Below, piece after piece: positions 1 to 9,965 of a DNA stretch of 64,000 nt (its first letter is position 1; each line of letters opens with the position of its first letter). The translations under genes and the position numbers were made by a program. The notes below the pieces were generated by a model. That model saw nothing but the letters and a program-made list of their open reading frames with translations, was not told the origin of the DNA and ran no database searches. The DNA lies in the NCBI GenBank assembly GCA_022495005.1, contig JAGYXB010000460.1, positions 620,001 to 684,000 of the forward strand. Direction: 5' to 3'. Origin of the DNA: Rhyacophila brunnea (Eukaryota > Arthropoda > Insecta > Trichoptera > Rhyacophilidae).

Positions 1-718
1 TCCGTGCACCAAAAAATACTTTTTTATTAACAAATAATATGCGTGATGTGATATCCTCAAACAATTAACTATAACATACGTCACTGATATTTTCTATTCG
101 ATAAGAAAATTCAAACCCCCCTGCCATCATATGATATCCTCCTCGTCGCGGTGAGGGCTAACCGCTTGTGTATTCCAGTGACTCCACGACTATGTTGGCT
201 GCAGTCTAGCTACCAGATCTAGATAATGAGCCGGACGGGTGGAGGTAAATTATTGACAGACCCAAACTTCAACAGACTACGTATCAATACAGTCACGAGA
301 AAGTTCTTGAAGACGCCTAGAACTCGCCCTGGATTTTAAGCCACTGGCTTAAAGCCACATCAGATAATAAAATAACTTAAATGTGCTTTGTGCATTTTTT
401 TTTAGATACGTCTTATTAGATTAAAAAAACAAACGTGCTCATGAATAAATTGCTTGGTTCTACTTTATCCAAGGCCTGAAAACGATGCATAAGTGCGAGT
501 GAGAAAGTATTCGGCACCCTTATAATCTCTGCGACACGCGCTAGATTAAGATAAAAGGTTTACAGATGTGTGAGATGATTTGCTGTGGTGTCGCCGCCAA
601 ATCTTAGTTTGTTGCATAGCTAAGCGTCGATAACCTGCGAGCGCGTGTTGCTAAAATTGATATTTTTTGTGTTAAACATAAAGTCATGGTACATATTTTT
701 AGTTAATTAAGTAGATAA
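1..718. other. upstream region, no recognised gene
   Basis: No ORF or repeat that I recognise. The stretch before the THAP start codon at 719 is locally richer in CG dinucleotides (roughly 500-650) than its surroundings. It could hold the promoter and 5' leader of that gene, but no convincing TATA box or initiator can be assigned. Confidence 0.3.
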
Positions 719-789
719 ATGGTTCTGTGTGTTGTATTAAAATGTGGTAACCGTACTGATAAGCAAGAAGATGGTATTACGTTTCATAG
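719..789 (+). CDS. THAP zinc-finger protein, first coding exon (partial)
   Basis: The ATG at 719 opens a frame reading MVLCVVLKCGNRTDKQEDG followed by ITFHR, broken by a consensus splice donor GTAAGT at 790-795. This is the start of a THAP domain, a C2CH zinc-coordinating DNA-binding module: initiator Met, first zinc Cys (residue 4 or 9), the Cys-x-N-R pattern, then F-H-R just before an intron. Many THAP genes split at this position. The exon ends after two bases of the Arg codon. THAP proteins are nuclear DNA-binding factors, and some are P-element-type transposases or their domesticated derivatives. I could not find the next exon (F-P..., the C-S-x-H-F block and the AVPTIF tail), so it is unknown whether this is a live host gene or a THAP transposon. 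The exon is too short for ordinary ORF calling. Confidence 0.6.
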
Positions 790-1624
790 GTAAGTTGATA
801 CATATTCGTGATAATTTATTTGTATATTATTATATATTTTAGTATCAGTGACCTAGTGTTTCTTTAAAATAACTTAAATTATGGATATCTTTACCTAATG
901 GTTGCATTTTTACCGCTTAAAAATACTATATAACGTAAGAAAAATATATTTTAATTATGAGCATCTAGTGCGAGCGCTTTGGGCGAGCACTAGCGAAATG
1001 GTCTATGGTCTCAAACATTTGTGTACGAATGCGTTCGCACGCCCACAACCCAAACGCACGGCACGCAGCTTCATTTAGCAATGCAATGGGTGGCGTCTAG
1101 ATGTATCTATAGTCGATGACTTTATCCTAACTTACGAAATTTTAATATTGTAATCACATTTTTTTCTATTGGACAAGTACACCGACTGTTGTTATAGAAC
1201 GGCGGAATCTTCTTTATATAAACACTTATTTATATTTTAACTGGGTTTATTAAAATTTAATGATAACTTAGTAATAATACATAATGGATTATGTGTCAGA
1301 TAATCACTTGGTAAAGTCTAATTGAATACATTGATTGAATGCAGTCGATGCTTCCTTCTTAAGGGCAGAGTTGACACTGACTTGGAAAGCTACTAAGATT
1401 ATAATATATAAATCAAACCTTATCAATATGTAGCGTAGCATACTCAGACGTTTAGGTTGATAAGAAAAGTAGATATAAAACATATTATAAAAAAGAAGAC
1501 GTGAAACAATGGGACGATAAAGCAAACTTTATCAAATGCATTTTCAGATGTTCATTATGCTGCTTACTAATACTTGGTATTGATAATAAATAATAGTGTA
1601 GAGATTAATACAAAGACAGAGACT
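790..1624 (+). other. putative THAP intron / unassigned
   Basis: Follows the GTAAGT donor at 790. No downstream THAP exon was recognised. A GC-richer patch lies at about 960-1100 (GCGAGCGC, CGTTCGCACGC words) in otherwise AT-rich DNA. The frames open here are short and look like chance ORFs. Confidence 0.25.
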
Positions 1625-2091
1625 CAAAACTATGGGCCTATAACGCCTATATCACCTACGCATCGGAAACCTGGACATTAACTCTGCGAAATGAGCGGGC
1701 CCTGAACATTTTTGAAAGAAAAAATCTCCGCCGTATATATGGACCGATCAGGGACGGCACCAATTGGAGGAGAAGATATAATGCTGAGCTCTCTACGGGC
1801 TGTACGAAGATTGCAGCGCAGCTCAATCAAAGATTGGGAGACTGCGATAGGTCATGTGCACCGTATGAATGACAATGAACCGGTAAAGAGAGTGATGTCC
1901 AGCAATCCAATAGGGCGTAGAAGAAGAGGCAGGCCAAAGATTCGAAGGTTGGATGGAGCTGCCAGTGATTGCCGTATTCTGGGGATACCGAATTGGAAAT
2001 CGGCCACACGGATAGGGACAGGTGGAGGGAGGTGTTGGAGGAGGCCAAGACCCACACCGGGTTGTCGCGCCCCTAATGATGATGATGAGTA
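1625..2091 (+). pseudogene. non-LTR reverse transcriptase, C-terminal remnant
   Basis: The conceptual frame reads YITYASETWTLTLRNERAL, then a continuation ending NWRRRYNAEL. This is the region downstream of the RT core found in RTE/BovB-like elements, usually [YACE]TWTL...KRLxxFERKxLRRIYGP. After in-frame stops and at least one frameshift, the conserved tail reappears in another frame as RRRRGRPKIRRLDG and IPNWKSA, then DRWREVLEEAKTHTGL. The fragment ends in a short GAT-type repeat (about 2077-2088), like the microsatellite 3' ends of RTE elements. The whole 5' part (endonuclease and catalytic RT) is missing. This fits 5'-truncated target-primed insertion followed by decay. It is not expected to make protein. 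Confidence 0.7.
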
Positions 2092-2825
2092 ATTAATGCC
2101 GTTTCAGTAGAAGATTCTTCTAATTTCTGGTCACCCAGTTAAACATTTACGTGCCTTAAACAAAACGTACAAACGCTTGACTCTATCCTAACATAATAGA
2201 GGATTTCAAAGGAGGGTTGCAAAATTGTTATTAAACTGCAAATAAGAGAAGAAGAAGACGCCCAATACTAAGGGTCGGAAGGCGGGAAGGGACAAAACTC
2301 CGCTAAGAGATAAGAAAAAGGAGATGGGTAGATGATAATGCTATTGTGTTTTACTAATGATGTTTGCTTAGATAAGGCGGCGCAAAGCCAAAAGTAAACC
2401 GGCCGGGTGGCTCAATTAAATAAAGACATCTCTCGCTCGTCGGCTTTTATATTCTTTATTAGCTTTCAGTCATCAAGTAAGCCATTGTCGCTCAAGCTGG
2501 CATACTTCTTATTCTTCAATTTATTCCTGCGACAATCTTTTATCTCGGTCAGTGCTTCTATACTTTTTCACGGTGGACCTCAGTCTACAATAATTATTTG
2601 AACCCTAAGTATCCATCTAATTGTCATCTCTTAAGGTATTTAATTGTATATTAGGGACTTTTGATGATGAAATTACAAGACATTATATTATTAATTATTT
2701 TAGACAATTTTAATTGAAATCGTTGTAGAATGTAGGATTTATGTTAATCATACAACTATAGCATTAATTCTTAGGAATTTTGATTTCATTAAATTATTAG
2801 CAAGTCCTAAAAACTAAATAATGGA
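2092..2825. other. AT-rich spacer
   Basis: No gene or repeat family recognised. Only chance ORFs are present. Confidence 0.3.
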
Positions 2826-3050
2826 ATGATCCGTGACGTCGGTTAGTAATTAAGGGATCAATTGATACACATTTCCATTCTCATTTAAGAACTACTAGTT
2901 AAAATTATCGTCATTAAGTAGGATGCCCATAGCTTAATTAGAAAAGCACGCTGGCGCGAATCCAGCGGTTACTGGTTCAAGTAGTGTCGTATTTTTTTCT
3001 AACATGGATTTTTTGATGCATGAGATGTTTTCAAATTTTGTATGTTAAAT
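2826..3050 (+). repeat. tRNA-like SINE family, copy A
   Basis: Contains CCGTGACGTCGGTTAGTAAT at 2831, shared with copy C at 8557. About 95 bases later comes a tRNA-like block: an A-box-like CCATAGCTTAATTAG followed by a degraded B box, CTGGTTCAAGTAGTG. It then runs into GTGTCGTATTTTTTTC and a tail with TTTTCAAATTTTGTATGTT, both also present in copies B and C. Unlike most SINEs, the tRNA-like block is internal, with a conserved leader of roughly 100 bases. This is the most decayed of the three copies. Confidence 0.55.
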
Positions 3051-3289
3051 TTCGATTTTAAAAAAATATATTTATATGATTAAAACAATCATTTAAAATG
3101 GGCTGTCCGAATGGGAATGGCTGGAGTAACATTCGACTCGATGCGGAGTGTCTGGGACTAGTACTTGGTTAAAACCAAATGCCACCTTTTCGACGTTTAT
3201 ATTCTGACGGTGCTGCTTCATGACACATTACAAAAGCTCAGAGCAACCGTACGCTTAGTTTCTAGAACACATTATCATATTTGCGACGG
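3051..3289. other. spacer
   Basis: Nothing recognised. Confidence 0.25.
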
Positions 3290-3715
3290 TATAAATAAAA
3301 AGGATTTCAAGTTATACACATTTAAATAGTCAAAAATCTAAACGGCAAAAATTTGAAAACTTAATAAACTAAATTTTAATAATAAATATGATCATAATAT
3401 ATAATGTAATAATAAGATATGACCCTGCAACAAATTCACATTTTTTTACATTTGTAAGTTTATCTTTGAATTAAAAAAAAATCACCTTTTTAATGTTTTC
3501 AGATACATACCTATTTATTAATTAATACAGTTGAAATTGTAAATTATCAAAAAAAAACTCAAATTACAAGCTTCGTATTTTTCCGCTAGGTTCTCTGCTG
3601 GCATGCCTCTCACCCTTAACAGATTTTGTTCTTACAAGAAATGGATTTTAGCCACTTGCTCAACTCATTAGGTCCATACCCTGACTCAAACACAAATTGA
3701 AAAACAATCAAATGA
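3290..3715 (+). repeat. interspersed repeat family F, copy 1
   Basis: AT-rich leader, then AAGCTTCGTATTTTTCCGCT at 3568, which recurs at 31968. About 60 bases later comes GAAATGGATTTTAGCCACTT with CTCAAC and TAGGTCCATA. That second block recurs at 34965-35065, in part at 51888-51935, and inverted at 13912-13945. The repeat is unclassified: no coding remnant and no clear TIRs. Confidence 0.5.
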
Positions 3716-4445
3716 TAAAGTACTACATATTTTAACCATACTATTTTAAATCTAAATAATATAAATAATGTATTAGTGTCATTGACTAGCGACAGCAGGT
3801 CTCAAAGTTTCTGACTATATGAAAGTTTTGATAACCGTCATATATATATTATTATGACATTGACATTGCAAATAAATTTTCTTCAAAATGTGCACTTAAG
3901 GTGAATTCTTTATAGGTATTTATGAAGAAATCTGACTTGTACTACTATCTATTTATATTTAAGCTATCTGTCATAGATACCCAAATTTTCGTTACGAAAA
4001 ACTTAGGTCAATTTCGACCAGGTAACAGTAAAAATATAAACAAAATGATTTATTTTACCCCATAGCGTTAGCTGATAGATTATAATCATAGAAAATAATT
4101 CAATCAAATCTCAATGATTATAGTCTACTAATAAAATGGGCAAATTAGTAATCAAGATGTCAAAAAATCAACATTTAAATTTGAACCATTGATTTTGTGG
4201 AAAGGTGATAGAACAACATGAACATGTTTAGAAATAAAATTTTGCAATGATTATTTGACAGAACGATACAATACTTAGGAAAATATGGAGTTTTATAGAA
4301 ATGTCGATTTTTAATCATTGAATACCTATGAATTTTTTTATAGAAATACATGACAATCAATATAACTTTAGAATATGAATAAATACAAATGAAAGTATCA
4401 AATGATCAACAAAAATGTTGTTTTTACTTATGAAATTCGAAATTT
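3716..4445. other. AT-rich spacer
   Basis: No gene or repeat recognised. Only chance ORFs. Confidence 0.3.
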
Positions 4446-4449
4446 TTAA

Positions 4450-5170
4450 GGGCCCACATGCTCAGCGTAGGTCAAAATGGAGCTTTTATGGTATTTTCAC
4501 AGCATAACCCTGGATATTCCTTAAACGTTGTAGATAATCTATTTATATAATTTTAAGCCTTATTATTATCCTGTATATTTATTTTAAACATTTGATGACA
4601 ACATAAAGTATTTTTATTACATAAAATAGTATTCTTTTAAACCTCTCGCTCTAATGTTTAAGAATATAGTCATACTTCAGTACATCCATGTGCAGTGGTT
4701 GTAAGATTTTTTAGATTTATTAATTTTTAAATGCATTTACAAAACCATTATTAAAATTAATGTTAACATTATATAGTGACATACTTTCGATAAAAAATTA
4801 TATTTTATAATCTTTGTGATCCCAAATTTGACAAGAATTATGCATTTTATTATTCAAAAAATGGGCACGATTAACACACTTGAAGATAATTCTAAAGATA
4901 TTGATTATATAAGCTATGTTTTTGACCATTCAAATGTGATAAACATCCTACGAATAATGATTGCTTTATAAAAAATATTGACCTAAGAATAATGTAGTGG
5001 GTATTTTTTTGAAATACGCCATTTCTATTGGCATTTCCCAGTGGTTAAGCTACAACATACGGCCGTAGCCATAAATTTACAAACGATACATGAAGTAGGG
5101 AGTAAGATCATGGTAACGCGCGTGTTTGAACATGTATAGTTTTTTTAAAAGTATTTTTTTTTCGGTTAGG
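4450..5170 (-). mobile_element. piggyBac-like MITE, copy 1
   Basis: TTAA at 4446-4449 directly abuts the terminus GGGCCCACATGCTCAGCGTA. The body matches 29455-30402, 40192-40909 and 50025-50915, running opposite to those copies. It includes the GCTACAACATACGGCCGTAG block and ends near the CCTAACC motif at about 5162. TTAA target specificity suggests piggyBac-like mobilisation. There is no transposase frame, so it is non-autonomous. The second TIR seen in the 50025 copy is absent here. Confidence 0.75.
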
Positions 5171-5244
5171 TATATGTTCCGCCATCAATCCCCGCCACCT
5201 CCTCACCCCCCACCACCCCATCGATCCTCCACGATCGAAGCCAA
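5171..5244. repeat. C-rich low-complexity tract
   Basis: A strand-biased run of CCCCGCCACCTCCTCACCCC followed by CCACCACC at about 5187-5220, unusual in this AT-rich window. It lies between the piggyBac-like MITE and SINE copy B. Confidence 0.5.
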
Positions 5245-5495
5245 TTGTACCTAGTTCAATCTGGAAAGTATTTCAGAGAGTATTAAGAGCCATTAGTTAA
5301 AATATGTCGCAATTAAGTATGGCACCTTTAGCATAGTGGTATATGTGCAATGTGCATAAGCGCGAAACCCGAGAGATGCAGGTTCGATTCTTGCAGGGTG
5401 TCTTACTTTTTCAAAAGATTTTTTCTATTGGTTATACTCGTAATATATTTTATCAGAAGTGTTTTCAAAATTATGTTTGTTCAATTAATTTCCGA
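5245..5495 (+). repeat. tRNA-like SINE family, copy B (best pol III boxes)
   Basis: The leader with TTTCAGAGAGTATTAAGAGC matches copy C (8652 onward). The tRNA-like block keeps both internal promoter elements: A box TTAGCATAGTGGTATATG (about 5328) and B box GGTTCGATTCTTG (about 5382), followed by GGGTGTC and a T-rich stretch. The tail TTTTCAAAATTATGTTTGTT matches copy C. The block resembles a tRNA-Asp, Glu or Gly type (AGCATAGTGGT ... GGTTCGATTC), but I could not fold it into a full cloverleaf, so it is called a SINE and not a tRNA gene. Confidence 0.6.
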
Positions 5496-6600
5496 AAGTT
5501 TACTTTTCTCAATACAAGTACATAATACTTCTTATTTTGTTATCCATGGAAACCGGTTTGTGCTTCCCTGGTTCAAGTGGTGCGTAGACGGCGGCGCTAT
5601 TTTCACCCTGTGATTTGCTTAAACAGGTGGCGCAGGGTGTTGAGTTGGGCAGGTTCTGCGCTGAAGAATACAGGAGACGGTTATCTTTTAACTTTATTTT
5701 CAAGCTTTGCGTTAAAAAATATTTAAAAGATACTTTACAAAGGGAGTTAATCAAGTAATGGTTAACGTGGGAGGGAACAGATTAATCTTCTTTTATGGGG
5801 TATCATTATTGTATGTATATAAAAAGATTGCAAAGTATAGAAAACCATATTTCATATTTTTAAATAAAATCTGTTCCACACGTTCCCAACCTTTTTCGAG
5901 TAGTGACTTTATTTTATAATTGCTAACCAACATGCGAGACCCTTACTGACATAAAAAAATATTTTAATTGAGGAAAAAAACATATTAAATATATCAGAAT
6001 GTACGTATAGAATTATTATCATTTTGGCAATGTTTGTATACGAAATTGCAATCATCACATTTATTATTTTTCTACTGTTGTCCGTTTTTATATATAGTGA
6101 CATACCGAGTTATAGGGGATGTCAAAAACGCATTTAAGTAGGTGTACTTTTCTAAGTAAGTATACAAATAATTTTGCATTTTTTTTTAGAAATAAATCTT
6201 TGATACCAGCGCATCTATTATATACACAATGCTACTATCGGCGGCTATCGGTGTTATAACCGCACAGCTTTGAGCCTATATTTGTATTCATATCAAGTAT
6301 TAATAAGCATGCATAATGAATGGCTGAGAATGCATTTGATAAAGATTTTCTTTATCGCACCATTGGTCTCATCAATCTAATCGACTGGAATACAATTCAT
6401 CTTTATCGCTCATTGTTTCAAACTTATTTCTAATGGATATTGTTTTATCGGTATCCAATTTTCTTATCAATCTAAATGTCTAAGAATGCCATGCCATGAA
6501 TGCAGAGAATTTCCACGAAAACTACTCTCAAATAGCGGTGGCTTTAGGTATGTGGAGATCTGTACTGACAAGTATGGAGCCCCCTTGTGATGTTTTAAAA
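5496..6600. other. spacer
   Basis: No gene recognised. A moderately GC-rich patch lies at 5565-5680. The overlapping ORFs on both strands at 5343-5754 span the SINE and look like chance frames. Confidence 0.3.
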
Positions 6601-6780
6601 CATTTAAATTCTTTAACATTAAAATATTTTGTTCAGTACTTTCTAACGAAGCGACCCCATTGTCTACTTCATGAAATACCACCACTGCTTCCAAAATATG
6701 TAATGATCGTATCCGTTCCTTTATTTGCCACCTCTAAGCAACGCATGATTTATCTACCTTACGGGACATCACTACTTCCA
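6601..6780 (+). repeat. dispersed repeat shared with 20040-20144 (possible hAT end)
   Basis: GCCACCTCTAAGCAACGCAT, then GATTTATCTACC and a terminal GGGACATCACTA, is the counterpart of GCCGCCTCTATGCAACGTAT...CACTG at 20098-20144. The end, read inverted as TAGTGATGTCCC, resembles hAT TIRs that begin CAGTGATG. The open frames covering it on both strands are probably non-coding. Confidence 0.4.
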
Positions 6781-7090
6781 TGTTACGTCAGGCTATATAC
6801 CTACAATAGACATAGCGATATGTAGGTATAATATGATTTAATATTTCACTTTTATGTAATCCACTCCGTATATACTTACTCTACTTAGGAGCAAACACAG
6901 TAATTAACGTATTGTGTTATTATGACCAACGTGGATATATTAGCATCGATATATGGCACAAAACAAACATATTTCAAGAATAACACTTAAATCGGTATAT
7001 TACCTCTTGATAGCGTTGGTTTACTCTTTTCTAAAAAATAAATGATTTATTATAAGAAGTCGATTCAGAGTGATTTATTAAATATAATTG
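6781..7090. other. AT-rich spacer
   Basis: Nothing recognised. Confidence 0.25.
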
Positions 7091-7556
7091 AATAAATACA
7101 AGATAAAAAGAACTTTTTATATACAACGCTTTTAAATTTTCTGTTGAATCATATAAACTTGACTTGACTAGCTTAAACGATCAAAAAAATTTGTACTTGA
7201 TAGAAATAATACTGAAATGTCATTTTGACATGTCATATTGATTTCCATAGTAACGTACGTATATATTAATAATTTAGGCTAGGATCACCCACTTAGCAAC
7301 CGATAATAGTGGATTGGATTATGGATTTCTTCCGAAATAACTTTTCATACAAAACAGAATTAACTGAAAATGATTTCAATTCTACTTAAAGATGGCTAAA
7401 AGTATTAAAATAATGCATTGGCATCGTGTTCTGAAATATTCTAAAAGTTTCAAATGTCTAGCTAGTCGGGAAGTTAGTTAAAAATCGATTGCAAGATTTG
7501 TACCGGACAAAGAACCGCCGGACAAATAAGAATACGAGCTAAGAAAAATGTTGTAA
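7091..7556 (+). mobile_element. family A non-autonomous element, copy 1
   Basis: One of six copies (others at 31091, 48330, 52051, 58211 and inverted at 62076). Diagnostic segments are TTACTTAAAGATGGCTAAAA-type, TCTAGCTAGTCGGGAAGTTA and the palindrome AATGTCATTTTGACATGTCA. The short inverted ends TACAACG(T)TTTT near 7123 and its complement near 7545 suggest a DNA-transposon MITE. However, all copies also share about 30 bases (ATTACAAGATAAAAAG) to the left of that TIR. No protein remnant is visible. Confidence 0.65.
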
Positions 7557-7734
7557 AAATTAAATTCTACTCCGTATGTAAATGCCACCCTATCTGTTAA
7601 GATAAGTGTATTTATAATTAATAATGTGTTATTTGAAAATCAGTTCAATAATAGGAATTTAATAATCTTAAGTATACAATACGTTACCTACACAATTTTA
7701 TAGAATATTTTTATCTCTAGCCCAGTGTATTTGA

Positions 7735-8001
7735 CCACGTCTACTTCCGTTCCAATCCGATAACCTTTCCAATGAAAAAAGCGGTGAGACGTCAGTTGCT
7801 AAACACAGTCAGGAACTTACTGTAAGGTTGCTGAGGTCAAAAGCTCCAAGCCAACTTTGTGAAGAAGAGATAGCGTCAAAGCCTGACCATAGCCTGATCA
7901 AGCTGATAGCGCAGCGACCACTGAAATCCGAAAAAGCTTTGCTAAATGAACTGGAAATACTTTACTTGTGGCTTTCCCTACTGTGTGTTTTGCCTACCTG
8001 A
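7735..8001 (+). CDS. unrecognised open frame without an ATG start
   Basis: A stop-free frame runs from after the TGA at 7732 to the TGA at 8001: 87 sense codons, then the stop. Examples are LLPFQSDNLSNEKSGETS, then KHSQELTVRLLRSKAPSQ and EEEIASKPDHSLIKLIAQRP. It is rich in Glu, Ser, Leu and Arg and poor in the Asn/Ile/Lys runs that mark chance ORFs here, and the DNA is less AT-rich than its flanks. The end of the frame is hydrophobic (YLWLSLLCVLPT). No domain is recognised and no initiator ATG lies near the start. The AG at 7719-7720 would lead into an in-frame stop, so it is not a usable acceptor. It could be a 3' terminal exon, a decayed mobile-element ORF, or chance. Confidence 0.25.
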   Translation, partial: PRLLPFQSDNLSNEKSGETSVAKHSQELTVRLLRSKAPSQLCEEEIASKPDHSLIKLIAQRPLKSEKALLNELEILYLWLSLLCVLPT

Positions 8002-8550
8002 GATCAAAATAACCACGAACCACTGGTTTGACTGTTCACTGTTTATTTTATTTATAATATAGAAAAGGCTGTTATGTGAATTTATTATCTTTGACGAAAT
8101 TATACAAATTTGTTTATTTCGTGACAGGTATGTATACCATTTAACAAATTTGTATAAGTAGTTATCTATATAGATAACCTAAGTTATTTAAATAATAATT
8201 TAGTAAGTATTTGATTTGTATACTTTACCACTTCAATTTTCTTTCTTGATTTATATAGAGAAATTAACGGTCCAAAATCTTATAAGGAAATATATCAGTA
8301 TTTCTCTTTTCTTATATTCTTTGTATCATATATATTTTTTTGTGTCATAAACTAAAAAAAGACAGAAATGTAACAGTCAATAAATTAATTACATGCTAAT
8401 AATGATAACTGTTAATTCTTGGCGGGAAACCATTTCAAAGTTATGTATGTTCAATAAAAATAATGTTACATTCTTAAATCTGGTGAATTATTCGTTGAAT
8501 AAAAAAATAGTTAATAAAATTATTACGTAAGTTGCAACAAAAAATCTAGG
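8002..8550. other. AT-rich spacer
   Basis: Nothing recognised apart from AT-rich low complexity. Confidence 0.25.
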
Positions 8551-9130
8551 AGTGTTCCGTGACATCGGTTAGTAATTTAAGTAATAATTAATACCTACTT
8601 TGATGTAAAATACAAAAACCGATTGCCAATAATAACTCTATTTGGAAAGCGCTTCAGAAAGTATTTAAGAGCCATTTATTAGTTAAAGTTTGACGCATTT
8701 AGGTATATAGAATACCTATAGCATTATTGTATATGTGCGTGGGCGCAAATTACGGGAGACGCAGGCTCGATTCCTGCTGGGTGTCGTATTTTTTTCAAAA
8801 AATATTTTTTTACATTGGTAATATATTATTATTTTCTCAGAAGTTTTCAAAATTATGTATGTTCGATAAAAAGAATATTGGTACTGTTCGGTTATCAGGA
8901 ATACAGCGGGAATATATCAGGAATATTTTGAAAATACCCGATATACTGGATTATTTGTTAGTTTGGGTTAGTTTAGGTTAGGTTAGGTTAGGTTAGGTTT
9001 GGTTAGGTTAACCTAGCAAATAATTCAGTTTATCGGCTATTTTCAAAATTTGTTTTCCGCTGTATTCCTGATAACCGAACAGTACCAGAATATTGTATGA
9101 TCTATGTTCAATGAAAAGAATATAAGCTTT
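8551..9130 (+). repeat. tRNA-like SINE family, copy C (interrupted)
   Basis: CCGTGACATCGGTTAGTAAT at 8557 matches copy A. The leader then matches copy B, followed by a tRNA-like block with B box GGCTCGATTCCTG (about 8764) and GGGTGTCGTATTTTTTTC. The tail TTTTCAAAATTATGTATGTT is interrupted by the TTAGG MITE at 8880-9086, inserted with an exact AGAATATT duplication. The pol III A box is more decayed here than in copy B. Confidence 0.6.
8880..9086. mobile_element. palindromic hAT-like MITE carrying TTAGG repeats, copy 1
   Basis: Inverted arms begin GGTACTGTTCGGTTATCAGG and end in the exact complement at 9086. The outer roughly 30 bases are perfect, and the inner arm TTTTGAAAAT...CTGGATTATTTGTTAG is imperfect. 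The centre holds five consecutive TTAGG units plus variants. The flanks are AGAATATT on both sides (8872-8879 and 9087-9094), an 8-bp TSD as in hAT elements. There is no coding capacity. The same element sits at 29869-30096, and a half copy at 53461-53563. Confidence 0.85.
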
Positions 9131-9962
9131 TAACACTTTTAACAATACGTTTAATTAATTATAAATTATCCATTATAGATAAACAGATTTTATACTATAA
9201 AAGGTTATTTTCAATACATATATAATAATAATTGACAATCCGTAATATATATTACTCATAAATTCTAACTGACAGGATTTAATAAATTATATTAATAATA
9301 CATAATATACTAGCATCCATGTTCAGAAATAATTAGTATCAGACATCAAATTTCATTTATATTTAGAATTTCATGTACTTATAATAATTATCATCTGGCG
9401 TCGATATTATATTACTGGATGAAAGCTTTCTCGATAATCTCTTATATGTATTCGCCGTCTCGTATTTCCATTGAATTTAATCGATTCGTAGACCCAGTAA
9501 TTTTTATTAGTTTTAGAGCATCATTGTAGCCGTTTGTTTATTGCTTCTTGGATACGAGAAGGATAAAAATTACAAAACGAGTTGACACGTGTTCGATAAA
9601 GGACATCATATGATCAAACTAAGAGTGATAGCAATATATTCAATAAAAAATACTAAGAAAGAAAATACCATCGCATTATCTGTATTTAAACGATTTTTGT
9701 AATGCATGCATACTATACTGCCTGCTCTTCTTCATATGACTTAGTATTTTTCTGGATTAGTGCAAGTACGTAAAGGTTGGCTATCACTGTATTAATCTAC
9801 ATCTTATTCATCGTTTACTGTGGTGTTTAAAGTAGTTAGAGAAGCAAGCTTTTTTGTCTTAATTTAGAAATCAAAATTGTTTATAAAGTAATTTTCACAA
9901 AACATAATATATCTATGTACCTTATTTCACTTTTATGAAAAATAAATAGCATTATGATCATC
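9131..9962. other. AT-rich spacer
   Basis: Nothing recognised. Confidence 0.25.
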
Positions 9963-9965
9963 ATA

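Noticed and set aside
1852..2057. Minus-strand ORFs of 67-76 aa
   Set aside because: They are antisense to the RT C-terminal remnant at 1625-2091.
5320..5400. Functional tRNA gene in SINE copy B
   Set aside because: A and B boxes are present, but acceptor and anticodon stems cannot be paired properly, and the block recurs inside a larger repeat.
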